A stretch of 60,629 nucleotides of DNA from CAYRLZ01 sp964425275 (GCA_964425275.1 CAYRLZ010000019.1:1-60629); one strand, 5' to 3'; shown: positions 24,269 to 32,824, numbered from the stretch's first letter. Numbers and translations: made by a program. The notes: a model not told the origin generated them from the sequence alone.

Positions 24269-25312
24269 ATGAACGACTTTATTTTTAAGAAGGCAAGGCA
24301 GGCATTCTGTGGGATATTGCTTATCTGGGTCGTGGTGGCGGCTGGTCCGGTCGGGCGGTATCTCGGCTTTAAGGTAGGCAAGACCGTTACCGACACCGGC
24401 TTCGGTCGGGATTCAATCCATTTCTACTTACCAACCCCTTCCGATTCAATAATTTATCGCAATTTCACCGACACGACGACAGTCCTTGCCGAAATTGTTC
24501 GCCAGGGTGCCCCAGCCTACCTGCTTCGGGCGGTGATGGCGGACACCGGGCGGTACGAGATGATTGACACTGTATGCGAATCGGGCGAGACCCTGATGCG
24601 TCAACGGATGAACTATGGCGGCATTACCCTTTGGTTAAACCTCTATCGCGTGCCGTTCTGGGTTGGCTCTTGGTGGCGCACCGGTGCGGAGGGTACCTAT
24701 TACATAGATATAAACGGCGACAGTTTGATTGATACTTTAACTGTCTGGGGTGATACCGTTCGGGTTTTAAGCACTGAGGATGTGACTGTTCCCTACGGCA
24801 CGGTCCGCAACTGTTACAAATTACTACTCGTGCTCCGCCAGGCGCTCCGTATGACCTACCAGGGGATGCCGGTGCGGGAGACAGGCTATGTCCGTCACTA
24901 CGAGTGGTATAAAGATTCGCTCTGGCGGGTCAAGGATTCAACCATAGTCACTGCCCGAGCCTATGCCCGTATGCTTATCTGGATGCGCCTTGCCGATATC
25001 TTCAGTTATAACCTGATTCAGATGACCGGAATGCAGCAGGTGGCATTGCAGGAACCAACCGGTTCGGTTCGGTCCGTTATCACCGTGCAACCCAATCCAT
25101 TCTGCAACCAGTTATCTATCCGCTTATCTGAGATTAGCCCAGCAGATAAACCGGAGATTTCGGTCTATGATGTCACCGGTCGTTGCGTCCGCTGTCTAAT
25201 AGGACCAGAGGCAGTCTGGGACGGTCGGGACCAGAAAGGCTTGGAGATGGCACCGGGAGTCTATTTCATCCGGGTGAAAGATATCTCCTGTTTGGTGAGA
25301 AAGATTAAATAA
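24269..25312 (+). CDS. Secreted protein with C-terminal sorting domain
   Basis: A 347-residue protein. An N-terminal hydrophobic signal (GILLIWVVVAAGPVGRYL) is followed by an unidentified beta-rich body with many Thr/Tyr/Trp. The last 80 residues (VQPNPFCNQLSIRLSE ... ISVYDVTGRCVRCL ... APGVYFIRVKDISCLVRKIK) form a type A sorting domain. The ATG was chosen over an in-frame GTG that lies within the Shine-Dalgarno. A sample stretch inside (24541-24600) is 60% GC against about 38% in the preceding gene, which suggests a different origin or codon bias. Confidence 0.75.
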   Translation: MNDFIFKKARQAFCGILLIWVVVAAGPVGRYLGFKVGKTVTDTGFGRDSIHFYLPTPSDSIIYRNFTDTTTVLAEIVRQGAPAYLLRAVMADTGRYEMIDTVCESGETLMRQRMNYGGITLWLNLYRVPFWVGSWWRTGAEGTYYIDINGDSLIDTLTVWGDTVRVLSTEDVTVPYGTVRNCYKLLLVLRQALRMTYQGMPVRETGYVRHYEWYKDSLWRVKDSTIVTARAYARMLIWMRLADIFSYNLIQMTGMQQVALQEPTGSVRSVITVQPNPFCNQLSIRLSEISPADKPEISVYDVTGRCVRCLIGPEAVWDGRDQKGLEMAPGVYFIRVKDISCLVRKIK

Positions 25313-25428
25313 GCCGATGCCTAAGTCAGAATTTTTGCGCTGGGCAATCTTTTTCTTTTCTTGCAACAATTTGCACACCGGGAGATTAAAAATTGGGGTT
25401 AGAGTGACTTCATATATATAAGCCTTTT

Positions 25429-25575
25429 ATGACGAATTTATTAGGACTGATTAACTCTCTAGGTCCAGAGGCATTGGGTTTAGATTACCTTGGGAAAGAA
25501 TTTTTAAGCGCTCTTAATCAAATTGGCATAGTTTATGCTCTATATATTGATGATGAAAAAGAGAATTGGAGGTGA
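25429..25575 (+). CDS. Candidate 48-residue protein
   Basis: A complete frame MTNLLGLINSLGPEALGLDY and so on, ending ENWR. It reads as a plausible soluble helical protein. Its stop overlaps the Shine-Dalgarno (GGAGG) of the next gene, which starts four bases later, so the two would be coupled. No family is recognised and no clear Shine-Dalgarno lies before its ATG. The 116 bases before it show nothing else clear. Confidence 0.4.
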   Translation: MTNLLGLINSLGPEALGLDYLGKEFLSALNQIGIVYALYIDDEKENWR

Positions 25576-25578
25576 GTT

Positions 25579-26559
25579 ATGAAATACATTCTAACTTTCA
25601 TCCTTGGTTTAGGCTTGACAATAGCCTTTGCCCAAGAGTGTGGAGGGGCTATCGCTGGTGTTGTTACTGATTCCGTTACCGGAAAGCCGATTGCCGGTGC
25701 CTGTGTCCATGCGATGTCAAGAAACCAGTGTGGCGGAAGGGCGGTGACTAACCAAAATGGTGAATATATAATTGAAAACCTAAGACCCGGGTATTACGAA
25801 GTCAAGGCCTCCGCTATGAATTATCTTCCGAAACCCTATTCGGAACCGGTGCCGGTGCAATGCGGTCAGACGACTCCGAATATCAACTTTGCCCTTGTTC
25901 CTTGTTCTCCACCACCGCCACCACCCCAAGGAGGAGGAATTTCTGGCGTGGTGACCGATTCGATTACCGGAAAGCCAATCGCCGGTGCGGAAGTTCATGC
26001 CTGCGGACCAACCTGTGGCAAAGCGATAACCAATCCGAATGGTGAGTATCTGATTCAAAATCTGGCTCCGGGTGAGTATCGTGTCGGCGCCTGTGCCCGA
26101 GGCTATCGGGGCAAACCTTATCCGGAATTAGTTTTTGTGAAAGCCAATCTGATAACCCCGAATATCAACTTCGCCCTTGCTCCTTCTTGCCCTCCACCGC
26201 CGCCACCGACGAGAGGTTCTATTTCCGGAAAGGTAATTGATAAGACGACCAACAAACCAATCGTCGGAGCAATGGTTACCGCGATGGGAATGAGGAGAAG
26301 AGGTGGATTTGGTCGGGCATTAACCGGACCAGATGGAACCTATAAGATTGAGAATCTTTTACCTGGCGGATACCGGGTAGTCGCCGGTGCCCGTGGTTAT
26401 AAGCCCGAGCCTTATCCTGAGTTAGTGATTGTGCGAGAAGCTCAGAATACACCGGATATTGACTTTGCCTTGATACCAAGAGGCGAAGAAGAACTTAAGG
26501 TAAAGAATATTGAAGAAAACCATAACCGGGAAGAAATCAGAGTGAAGGAAGTTAAATAA
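25579..26559 (+). CDS. Secreted protein with three carboxypeptidase-regulatory-like repeats
   Basis: A 326-residue protein. The signal peptide (KYILTFILGLGLTIAFAQ) is followed by three near-identical repeats of about 90 residues, each beginning ISG/AGVVTDSxTGKPIAGA, continuing with NGEYxIxNLxPGxYxV and ending in TPNINFAL. They are separated by poly-Pro linkers (PPPPPP). These beta-sandwich domains are common in cell-surface proteins of the wider FCB group. It has no sorting domain and ends in a charged tail. A strong terminator follows. Confidence 0.8.
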   Translation: MKYILTFILGLGLTIAFAQECGGAIAGVVTDSVTGKPIAGACVHAMSRNQCGGRAVTNQNGEYIIENLRPGYYEVKASAMNYLPKPYSEPVPVQCGQTTPNINFALVPCSPPPPPPQGGGISGVVTDSITGKPIAGAEVHACGPTCGKAITNPNGEYLIQNLAPGEYRVGACARGYRGKPYPELVFVKANLITPNINFALAPSCPPPPPPTRGSISGKVIDKTTNKPIVGAMVTAMGMRRRGGFGRALTGPDGTYKIENLLPGGYRVVAGARGYKPEPYPELVIVREAQNTPDIDFALIPRGEEELKVKNIEENHNREEIRVKEVK

Positions 26560-26588
26560 CACCATACCCCTGCCCAACCCATCAGGAG

Positions 26589-26632
26589 AGAGGAGCCCCT
26601 TTTAAGGGGCTCCTCTAATTTTTTATTTTCTT
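26589..26632 (+). terminator. Intrinsic terminator after 26559
   Basis: A stem of about 12 base pairs (AGAGGAGCCCCT with AGGGGCTCCTCT) and a short loop, then AATTTTTTATTTT. Confidence 0.92.
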
Positions 26633-26676
26633 AAAAAGATTTTAGTAGCGACTATTTATTTTTGATTCAAATGAGT

Positions 26677-26705
26677 AAAGTTTAGTAATACTAAACTTTT
26701 TTAAT
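26677..26705 (+). promoter_or_regulatory. AT-rich perfect palindrome
   Basis: AAAGTTTAGTA followed after one base by TACTAAACTTT, then more T residues. It could be a second, two-way terminator or the operator of a dimeric regulator. It lies in the 486-base gap before the ThyX-like gene. Confidence 0.5.
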
Positions 26706-26762
26706 ACACTATTTTAACCCTAACATCTTGATTTTACAGGACTTATCGGATTTTTGCTTGAT

Positions 26763-26970
26763 TTTAGGGTATCGCTCCCCCTATGCCTTACCCTACCTCT
26801 TACTTAATGCCTTACTGGGTCTTTTAGTCTGTCCTTTACTCTATCCCTTACCTAACCCCTCTCCCTACCTCCTTCTCTTACCCTTTCTCTCCTCTTCTCT
26901 ATCTCCTTCTGATACGCTCCCTGATAGGCTCTCTAATCCCTTCCCTGTGCCTCCTTCTCTCTCTTTCTCT
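26763..26970 (-). repeat. Diverged 12-base-register tract, inverted
   Basis: On the plus strand CTTA or TTTA recurs every 12 bases at 26763, 26787, 26799, 26811, 26823, 26835 and 26847. Past that the register continues more loosely as pyrimidine-rich 12-mers (GATACGCTCCCT, GATAGGCTCTCT, AATCCCTTCCCT). On the minus strand this reads TAA plus nine purine-rich bases, which resembles the arrays at 16388 and 47677. Any long plus-strand reading frame through it is a by-product of the missing stops. Confidence 0.55.
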
Positions 26971-27009
26971 GAACCTCCCCCTTCGTCTCATTTTGATTTG
27001 TGTGTTCAA

Positions 27010-27038
27010 TTGACAAAATTAGATTGTTAAATTATAGT
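27010..27038 (+). promoter_or_regulatory. Promoter of the ThyX-like gene
   Basis: A perfect TTGACA and TATAGT with a 17-base spacer. The -10 box ends seven bases before the ATG. No Shine-Dalgarno, so probably leaderless. Confidence 0.65.
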
Positions 27039-27045
27039 CTATCCT

Positions 27046-28521
27046 ATGAAGGTCATCCTGGCTGGTTTTAATGTGGATACAGCGCACTTATTGAGTCTAA
27101 CGAGGAAAAAGAAGATAGCCCTCACCCCAGAGACGATTGCCGCGGCTTATGCCCGAATCAGTAGAAGTAACTTGTCAGTAACCGAATTAAGAAAAAAGGC
27201 ACGGGAGGAAGTAGAAAAGGCCAGGAAATCGGCGAAGAGGATAATCTTTGATATGGGGCACCATTCAATTGCTGAACATGCGGTATTTAATTTTGACATT
27301 ATCGGTATCTCGCGTTTGGCGGTAGAAGAAGTTGAGCGATTTCGTTTAGGTTCTTATACAGAAAAATCGCAGAGGTATGTTATCTTTGAAAAAGGCTATT
27401 TCATCCCGCCGGAGATTAGGTCAACTTCTTATGAAAAGAACTATTCAGCACTCATTGCCGAGCAATTTGAATTTTATCACTACCTGATTGAAAAAATAAA
27501 GGCGTATATTTTGCAGGAAAATAAGGGGATTAAAGAGAAGGACGCGGAAAACCGGGCAAAAGAAGATGCCCGCTACTGCCTCCCTTTGGCCACAACCACT
27601 CAATTAGGGATGACAATCAACGCCCGAAATTTAGAATATCTTTTAAGAAACTCAGCCGCCGCACCTTTGAGAGAAATAAGAGAGTTGGGGAAAAGACTCT
27701 TCTCCGCGGTAAAGGAAATCGCCCCTTCCCTCTTACTTTTCTATCAATCAACGGCCTATGAAGAAAAGAGAGGTGAGGATTTAAGGGAATTAATCCAGAA
27801 AAATCTTGGCCAAAATATAAGTAAGGCGACGCCAGGCACAGTTAACAGCACTTCGGAAGGAGATGTTAGGCTTATCTACTATAACCCAGATTCCGAGCCT
27901 TTAATCGCCGCGGCCCTTCTTTATCCTTATGCCTCTTTACCCTTTGGGGAACTAAAGAAAATTGTCTTGGGGAAAGAGAGGGAGATTCTAAAAACCGCCT
28001 GTCGCTATTTAGAGTTTTACGATGCCCTTCCCCGAGAATTTGAACTCGCTCATTTTATATTTGAGATTACCCTTTCCGCCTCGGCCTTTGCTCAATTGAA
28101 ACGGCATCGGATGGCAACTCTAATCAAGAGACCTTATTCACCCGAACTCGGTTTTGTCCTTCCACCATCAATCGCAAAAATTGGGGAGGGTGAGAGATTT
28201 AAGGACCTCATTGCGAAGACAAATCAATTTTTTTACTCCTTAGAAAAGTCTCATCCGGCGATAAAAGAATATATCCTCACCAATGCCCATAAGCGAAGGG
28301 TTCTTTTGGGCTTGAATGCTCGGGAATTATATCATCTCAGCCGTTTGCGTTCGGATGCCACCGCTCAGTGGGAAATCAGGAAGATTTCCGATGCGATTGT
28401 TAAAATCGTTCAAAGAGACCTGCCCCTCCTTTTCTTTTTATTATCCGGAAAGGATAAATATCATGAGGTCTATAAGGATGTATATGGTTGCCAGCCGAAA
28501 TTCCGGCCACCAAAGATATAA
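27046..28521 (+). CDS. Two-domain ThyX-like flavin-dependent thymidylate synthase homologue
   Basis: A 491-residue protein, about twice the length of ordinary ThyX. The first half carries RFRLGSYTEKSQR at residues 98-110, matching the ThyX motif RHRxxSxNExSxR except for Phe in place of His and Thr in place of Asn. It is preceded by a MGHHSIAEH segment typical of the family. The second half has QLKRHRMATLIKRPYSPELGF (about 350-370), a second ThyX-like motif. ThyX makes dTMP from dUMP using FAD and methylenetetrahydrofolate. Whether this long form is the cell's thymidylate synthase or a related flavoenzyme is not clear. It is monocistronic. Confidence 0.8.
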   Translation: MKVILAGFNVDTAHLLSLTRKKKIALTPETIAAAYARISRSNLSVTELRKKAREEVEKARKSAKRIIFDMGHHSIAEHAVFNFDIIGISRLAVEEVERFRLGSYTEKSQRYVIFEKGYFIPPEIRSTSYEKNYSALIAEQFEFYHYLIEKIKAYILQENKGIKEKDAENRAKEDARYCLPLATTTQLGMTINARNLEYLLRNSAAAPLREIRELGKRLFSAVKEIAPSLLLFYQSTAYEEKRGEDLRELIQKNLGQNISKATPGTVNSTSEGDVRLIYYNPDSEPLIAAALLYPYASLPFGELKKIVLGKEREILKTACRYLEFYDALPREFELAHFIFEITLSASAFAQLKRHRMATLIKRPYSPELGFVLPPSIAKIGEGERFKDLIAKTNQFFYSLEKSHPAIKEYILTNAHKRRVLLGLNARELYHLSRLRSDATAQWEIRKISDAIVKIVQRDLPLLFFLLSGKDKYHEVYKDVYGCQPKFRPPKI

Positions 28522-28533
28522 GGCACAATCGGC

Positions 28534-29604
28534 TTAAAATTCTTGGGTCTGGGAACGGAAAGGAGGGTTTTCTAAATTGGTCTTTACTGAATCTAAGGGG
28601 GAATCAATTGGATAATAGGTCCTTAATAGATAAGAGGGGAGATGAAATGGTTCGTCTTCCAGGTAGGATTTTGCCTTTTCTTCACTTTCAAAGATGAAGT
28701 GGGCAATCTGTTTTTTTATCTCTGGATAAACGGGTAGATAACAGGATAAAACCTCCTGATAACGATGGAGATAAACCGGTGCGGCAAAACCGATTAAGGT
28801 GGCCATTTGGAGAGAAGAGGGCTTGAAACCATTTTGTTTTAGGTGGCTTAGGATATACATAATATCGTCAAAGGTTAAATCGGTATCTTTCCCAATGATT
28901 TTCATTACCCCTTTTACTAAATTTGCCCGAAAGATTGGCTTAGATAATAGACCCCATAAATTCTCCGTGGCGAGTTTAATAAAAATCAAGGAGTTTCTTC
29001 CCCGGTCAATATCATCCCTTTTCCAAATCTTTCGGCTCCGAAGGAGATACCGGGCCTCCTGAGCATTTCTTATCGGTCGGTTGCGGAGGGTGAGGTTTTT
29101 GAGATAAGGCAAAAGAAAGGAAAATATCTCTTGGAAAGAGGACAGGTTGATTGTTAGGTAGCGATGGATTGGAATATTGAAATTCCGTTGAAGGACAGCG
29201 ATTAAGAGTTTTTCTTGACCAAAGAAATAACTGTGATTTATTTTATCCATATGGCAAAAATCGGTATCACTTTCCGCCTTGGTGTAGCCCGGGATATGGA
29301 CGAGCATATCCCGGGGGATATTTATTAAGTTGACAATTCCTTTTTTTAGGTTGATATGGGCAATATTAATGATATCACTCCTTCCCCTCGGTTCTAATTC
29401 TTTGACAACTCTTCCATCCGGTAATTTTTTAAAAAGCAGTCGGGCATCATTGCCAATGATTAGTATGTTAAAGACCTCCCCTAAATCACTCTGATAATCA
29501 GTTTCTTGTGGTTCACGGCGAAAAGGGCGGGTGTTTTTTATAAGAAAAATCGCAACCAGAAGAAGCGAGGAGGAAAGGAAAATTAAGGCAATTAACCGGC
29601 GCAT
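28534..29604 (-). CDS. LytR-CpsA-Psr (LCP) family protein
   Basis: A 356-residue protein with one N-terminal membrane helix (ALIFLSSSLLLVAIFLI). The LCP domain follows: NILIIGNDAR, GRSDIINIAHINLKKGIVNLINIPRDMLVHIPGY, DKINHSYFFG. The conserved Arg and Asp that hold the pyrophosphate are visible. LCP proteins transfer polyprenyl-linked glycopolymers to cell wall or other acceptors, a plausible link to the polysaccharide genes at 38737-45921, although 9 kb away. It converges on the ThyX-like gene with 12 bases between stops, and is divergent from carbamate kinase. Confidence 0.88.
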   Translation of the reverse strand: MRRLIALIFLSSSLLLVAIFLIKNTRPFRREPQETDYQSDLGEVFNILIIGNDARLLFKKLPDGRVVKELEPRGRSDIINIAHINLKKGIVNLINIPRDMLVHIPGYTKAESDTDFCHMDKINHSYFFGQEKLLIAVLQRNFNIPIHRYLTINLSSFQEIFSFLLPYLKNLTLRNRPIRNAQEARYLLRSRKIWKRDDIDRGRNSLIFIKLATENLWGLLSKPIFRANLVKGVMKIIGKDTDLTFDDIMYILSHLKQNGFKPSSLQMATLIGFAAPVYLHRYQEVLSCYLPVYPEIKKQIAHFIFESEEKAKSYLEDEPFHLPSYLLRTYYPIDSPLDSVKTNLENPPFRSQTQEF

Positions 29605-29643
29605 AACGACGGTATTTAATCAACCAGCGAACTTATTTCTAAT

Positions 29644-29671
29644 AGGATAAGGTAGATTACTAAAAAGTCAA
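29644..29671 (-). promoter_or_regulatory. Promoter of the LCP gene
   Basis: On the minus strand TTGACT and TATCCT with a 16-base spacer, giving a leader of about 30 bases. Its -35 box faces that of the carbamate kinase promoter 17 bases away, making an inverted pair. Confidence 0.55.
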
Positions 29672-29688
29672 CCGACAGGGTGGTCGTC

Positions 29689-29717
29689 TTGACTAATTGG
29701 GGAGAATTTAGTAAAAT
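29689..29717 (+). promoter_or_regulatory. Promoter of the carbamate kinase operon
   Basis: TTGACT and TAAAAT with a 17-base spacer. The -10 ends five bases before the GTG start codon, so the mRNA is probably leaderless. Confidence 0.6.
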
Positions 29718-29722
29718 TTATC

Positions 29723-30685
29723 GTGAGAAAGATTTGCGTTTGTGCGATTGGTGGAAACTCCTTAATCCAAAGCCCAAATAGTTTTTCCTTTTATGACCAG
29801 TATGAAACAGTTAAGGAGACCTGTCGCCATTTGCTTCCGATAATTAAAGAAGGTTACGAATTGGTTATCACCCACGGTAACGGACCTCAGATTGGGTTTC
29901 TTCTTCTCCGCTCCCATTTCTCTCGGAATCTCCTTCCGGAAATTCCCTTAGAAGGAGGGAATGCGATGACCCAAGGAGAAATCGGCTATATGATTAGCGA
30001 GACCCTCACTAATATTTTAAGGGAGAAGAATATAGAAAAGGAGGCAGTGGCCGTTCTCACCCGGGTCCTGGTCTCCCCTTTTGACCCCTCTTTCAAAAGA
30101 CCGACAAAACCAATTGGTCCTTTCTATTCCCGGGCCGAGGCGGCGGAACTACAAAAAAAATATCAGTGGGTAATGAAGGAAGATGCCGGGAGAGGTTTTC
30201 GTCGGATTGTTCCGTCTCCAAAACCACTTGATATCTTGGAAAAAGAGGCGATAAAAGACCTCTTAGATAAAGGCTCGGTTGTTATCGCCTGCGGCGGTGG
30301 CGGAATCCCAGTCGTCAGAGAAGATGGCGTGCCAACTGAAAGAAAAGCCATTACTTATCGGGGGGTGGCCAGTGTTGTTGATAAAGATTTAGCCTCAAGT
30401 CTTTTGGCGACCCTTATCCAGGCATCACTCTTTATTATCTCGACCGCGGTGGATCGGGTCTATTTGAATTATGGGCAAGCAAACCAGCGGCCACTTTTCG
30501 TCTTGACCACAAAAGAGGCTAAGCGATACTTAAAGGAAGGACAATTTCCCGAAGGGAGTATGGGGCCGAAGATAAAATCGGCGATAAGGTTTTTGGAAAG
30601 TGGCGGGGAAGAGGTAATTATCACATCCCCGGAGAAGATTGGGATGGCATTAAAGGGAAAGGCCGGGACAAGGGTTATCCGATGA
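29723..30685 (+). CDS. arcC: Carbamate kinase
   Basis: A 320-residue amino acid kinase-fold enzyme: AIGGNSL near the start, EGYELVITHGNGPQIGFLLLRS, MTQGEIGYM, GSVVIACGGGGIPVV and VDKDLASSLLA are all carbamate kinase hallmarks. It interconverts carbamoyl phosphate plus ADP with carbamate plus ATP. No arginine deiminase or ornithine transcarbamylase lies nearby. Instead its stop overlaps the start of a secreted protein of unknown function (ATGA), so its source of carbamoyl phosphate is not evident. Confidence 0.92.
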   Translation: MRKICVCAIGGNSLIQSPNSFSFYDQYETVKETCRHLLPIIKEGYELVITHGNGPQIGFLLLRSHFSRNLLPEIPLEGGNAMTQGEIGYMISETLTNILREKNIEKEAVAVLTRVLVSPFDPSFKRPTKPIGPFYSRAEAAELQKKYQWVMKEDAGRGFRRIVPSPKPLDILEKEAIKDLLDKGSVVIACGGGGIPVVREDGVPTERKAITYRGVASVVDKDLASSLLATLIQASLFIISTAVDRVYLNYGQANQRPLFVLTTKEAKRYLKEGQFPEGSMGPKIKSAIRFLESGGEEVIITSPEKIGMALKGKAGTRVIR

Positions 30686-31953
30686 AGAGTAATCAAGAAA
30701 AATTTCTGATTTTTAATCTAATTCTTTTAGGAATCATAGCAAGTGCGGTCAGTTCTGGGGAGCGGCTTTTAATCCCGATGGATTTCAAACAGACCGACCA
30801 CCTTAGGGCTTATGGGGTTGCTTATCGTGCCTTACAGAAGGGGATAAAGGTTGAGTGGTTACTTAACTATCGCGGCGGTTCCTTTATGATGGCCCGCACC
30901 GATTGGGGAGAAAGGGAGTGCCGACTGAAAGGCGTCTCCTACGAAATTATACCCGCTTGGGAAGAGGCGGAGATAAGAAAGACAATTGTTAATAATAATA
31001 TGGAGGCTATTCTCTTAGAGAAGGCACCAAAGGTTGCGGTTTATGTGCCGCCCAATGCTGAACCCTGGGACGATGCCGTCCGTTTGGCATTGGAATATGC
31101 TGAGATTCCCTATACCGCGTTATGGGATAAAGAGGTTTTGGCCGGGAAGATCTTCCATTACGACTGGCTTCATCTTCATCATGAAGATTTTACCGGGCAG
31201 TATGGAAAGTTTTATGGCAGTTATGCCAACGAAGCCTGGTATAAAGAAGAAGTGAAGACGAACGAATTGATGGCCAAGACCTTAGGGTTTAATAAGGTTT
31301 CAAAGTTAAAACTGGCAGTAATTAAGGAGATTAAACGGTATATTGAGGGAGGGGGGATGGTCTTTGCGATGTGTTCCTCAACCGATACCCCGGATATTGC
31401 CCTGGCCGCTGAGGCAACGGATATTTGCCCGAAGGAATTTGATGGTGACGGGATTGACCCCAATTACCGGGCGAAGTTGGATTATAGTAATTGCCTGGCT
31501 TTTGAAAACTTCAATCTAATCACCGACCCTTATCTTTATGAACATTCGGATATTGATGTCTATAATGAGGCACAGGCTCGGGGACCGGATGTCTATTTTT
31601 CCCTCTTTGACTTTTCCGCCAAATATGACCCGGTTCCCTGTATGTTAGTGCAAAACCATGTTTCATTAGTGAAAGAATTTTTGGGACAGAACTGTGGTTT
31701 CCGAAGGGATAAGATAAAAAAGCGGGTTTTAATTTTAGGCGAGGTTGTTGGGACGGAAGAGGTAAAATATATTCACGGAAATTTTGGCAAAGGGACCTTT
31801 ACCTTTTTAGGAGGACATGACCCAGAAGATTATGCCCACCGCATTGGCGACCCACCAACTAATTTGGCATTGCATAAAAATTCTCCGGGCTACCGTTTAA
31901 TCCTTAATAATGTCCTCTTTCCGGCCGCGGAGAAGAAACCATTAAAGACTTAA
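30682..31953 (+). CDS. Conserved secreted protein, often labelled asparagine synthetase B
   Basis: A 423-residue protein with an N-terminal hydrophobic signal (FLIFNLILLGIIASAVSS) and the segment LLIPMDFKQTDHLRAYGVAYRALQKG ... EWLLNYRGGSF. I recall homologues in Bacteroidetes and WOR-3 genomes carrying the label asparagine synthetase B, but nothing here resembles the ATP-pyrophosphatase or glutaminase domains of that enzyme, so the label looks unsafe. Later segments (LHHEDFTGQYGKFYGSY, GGGMVFAMCSSTDTPDIALA, GNFGKGTFTFLGGHDPEDY) suggest a class I glutamine amidotransferase-like fold. It is probably periplasmic. It is coupled to carbamate kinase upstream and DUF89 downstream. Confidence 0.7.
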   Translation: MKSNQEKFLIFNLILLGIIASAVSSGERLLIPMDFKQTDHLRAYGVAYRALQKGIKVEWLLNYRGGSFMMARTDWGERECRLKGVSYEIIPAWEEAEIRKTIVNNNMEAILLEKAPKVAVYVPPNAEPWDDAVRLALEYAEIPYTALWDKEVLAGKIFHYDWLHLHHEDFTGQYGKFYGSYANEAWYKEEVKTNELMAKTLGFNKVSKLKLAVIKEIKRYIEGGGMVFAMCSSTDTPDIALAAEATDICPKEFDGDGIDPNYRAKLDYSNCLAFENFNLITDPYLYEHSDIDVYNEAQARGPDVYFSLFDFSAKYDPVPCMLVQNHVSLVKEFLGQNCGFRRDKIKKRVLILGEVVGTEEVKYIHGNFGKGTFTFLGGHDPEDYAHRIGDPPTNLALHKNSPGYRLILNNVLFPAAEKKPLKT

Positions 31954-31963
31954 AAAGAATAAA

Positions 31964-32824
31964 ATGGAATCGGAAGCCCTCTGTATTCCTTGTGTGGTCA
32001 AGCAGTGCCAAAGGATTGCCCAAAGGGTATCGTCGGAAGCGGCGGTTTTTTATGAGGTGACCAAATTGGCAATGGAATTAGTAAGTCAGTTTTCACTAAA
32101 AGAACCCCCCAGTCTTTTTACATCCCAGATAATTAGAGAGGTCTATAAACTCCTCAATTCACCCGACCCCTTTATTGACCTAAAGCGAGAGATGCAGGAA
32201 TTGGGGAAAAAGACAGCGGCGAAGATAAAAAGGATAATTGATGCTTCAAGAGACCCGATTCATACCGCGATAAAATTCGCTGGTGCCGGCAATATTATTG
32301 ATATTGGACCACAAGACAATTTTGATTTAGAGAGGACATTAACTGATATTACCTTTGCTTGGGACGACTACAAAATCTTTAAGAATAAATTGAAAGGTAG
32401 TGAAAAATTGCTATATATCTTAGATAATGCCGGGGAGATCTACTTTGATGAACTACTAATTGAAAGGCTATTAAGATTGGCAGACTTGAAGGTGATAATG
32501 GTCGTAAAAGAGAGACCAATCTTAAATGATGCCACATTAAAAGAGGTGAAAGAGACCAGATTGTTTGATTTGGGCGAGGTGATAACAACTGGCTCTGGAT
32601 TCTTGGGGATAAATTTCCAAGAGGCAAGTGAAAGGTTTTTGTCGGAATACGAGACCGCGGATATGGTAATTGCCAAGGGTCATGCCAATTTTGAATCCCT
32701 AATTGATTGTGAGCGGGACGGGTTTTTTATCTTAAAGGCAAAGTGCCCAGTGGTCGCTAATCGCTTGGGGGTTAAAGTTGGGGACTTGGTTTTCTACTAT
32801 TCTCCAATCAAGACCAAAGAGTAG
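31964..32824 (+). CDS. DUF89/ARMT1-like metal-dependent phosphatase
   Basis: A 286-residue protein with the DUF89 N-terminal CIPCVVKQCQRIAQ (CxxC), then the core ILDNAGEIYFDELLIERLL with metal-binding Asp and Asn, the RPILNDAT segment, and AKGHANFESL. The family contains damage-control phosphatases that remove harmful phosphorylated metabolites. It lies ten bases after the secreted protein and probably shares the carbamate kinase transcript, so it might clean up a side product of that pathway (inference). Confidence 0.85.
   Translation: MESEALCIPCVVKQCQRIAQRVSSEAAVFYEVTKLAMELVSQFSLKEPPSLFTSQIIREVYKLLNSPDPFIDLKREMQELGKKTAAKIKRIIDASRDPIHTAIKFAGAGNIIDIGPQDNFDLERTLTDITFAWDDYKIFKNKLKGSEKLLYILDNAGEIYFDELLIERLLRLADLKVIMVVKERPILNDATLKEVKETRLFDLGEVITTGSGFLGINFQEASERFLSEYETADMVIAKGHANFESLIDCERDGFFILKAKCPVVANRLGVKVGDLVFYYSPIKTKE

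Noticed and set aside
26728..27030. 100-residue Pro/Leu-rich frame
   Set aside because: It comes from the pyrimidine-rich 12-base-register tract and contains the ThyX promoter at its end. No start signals.
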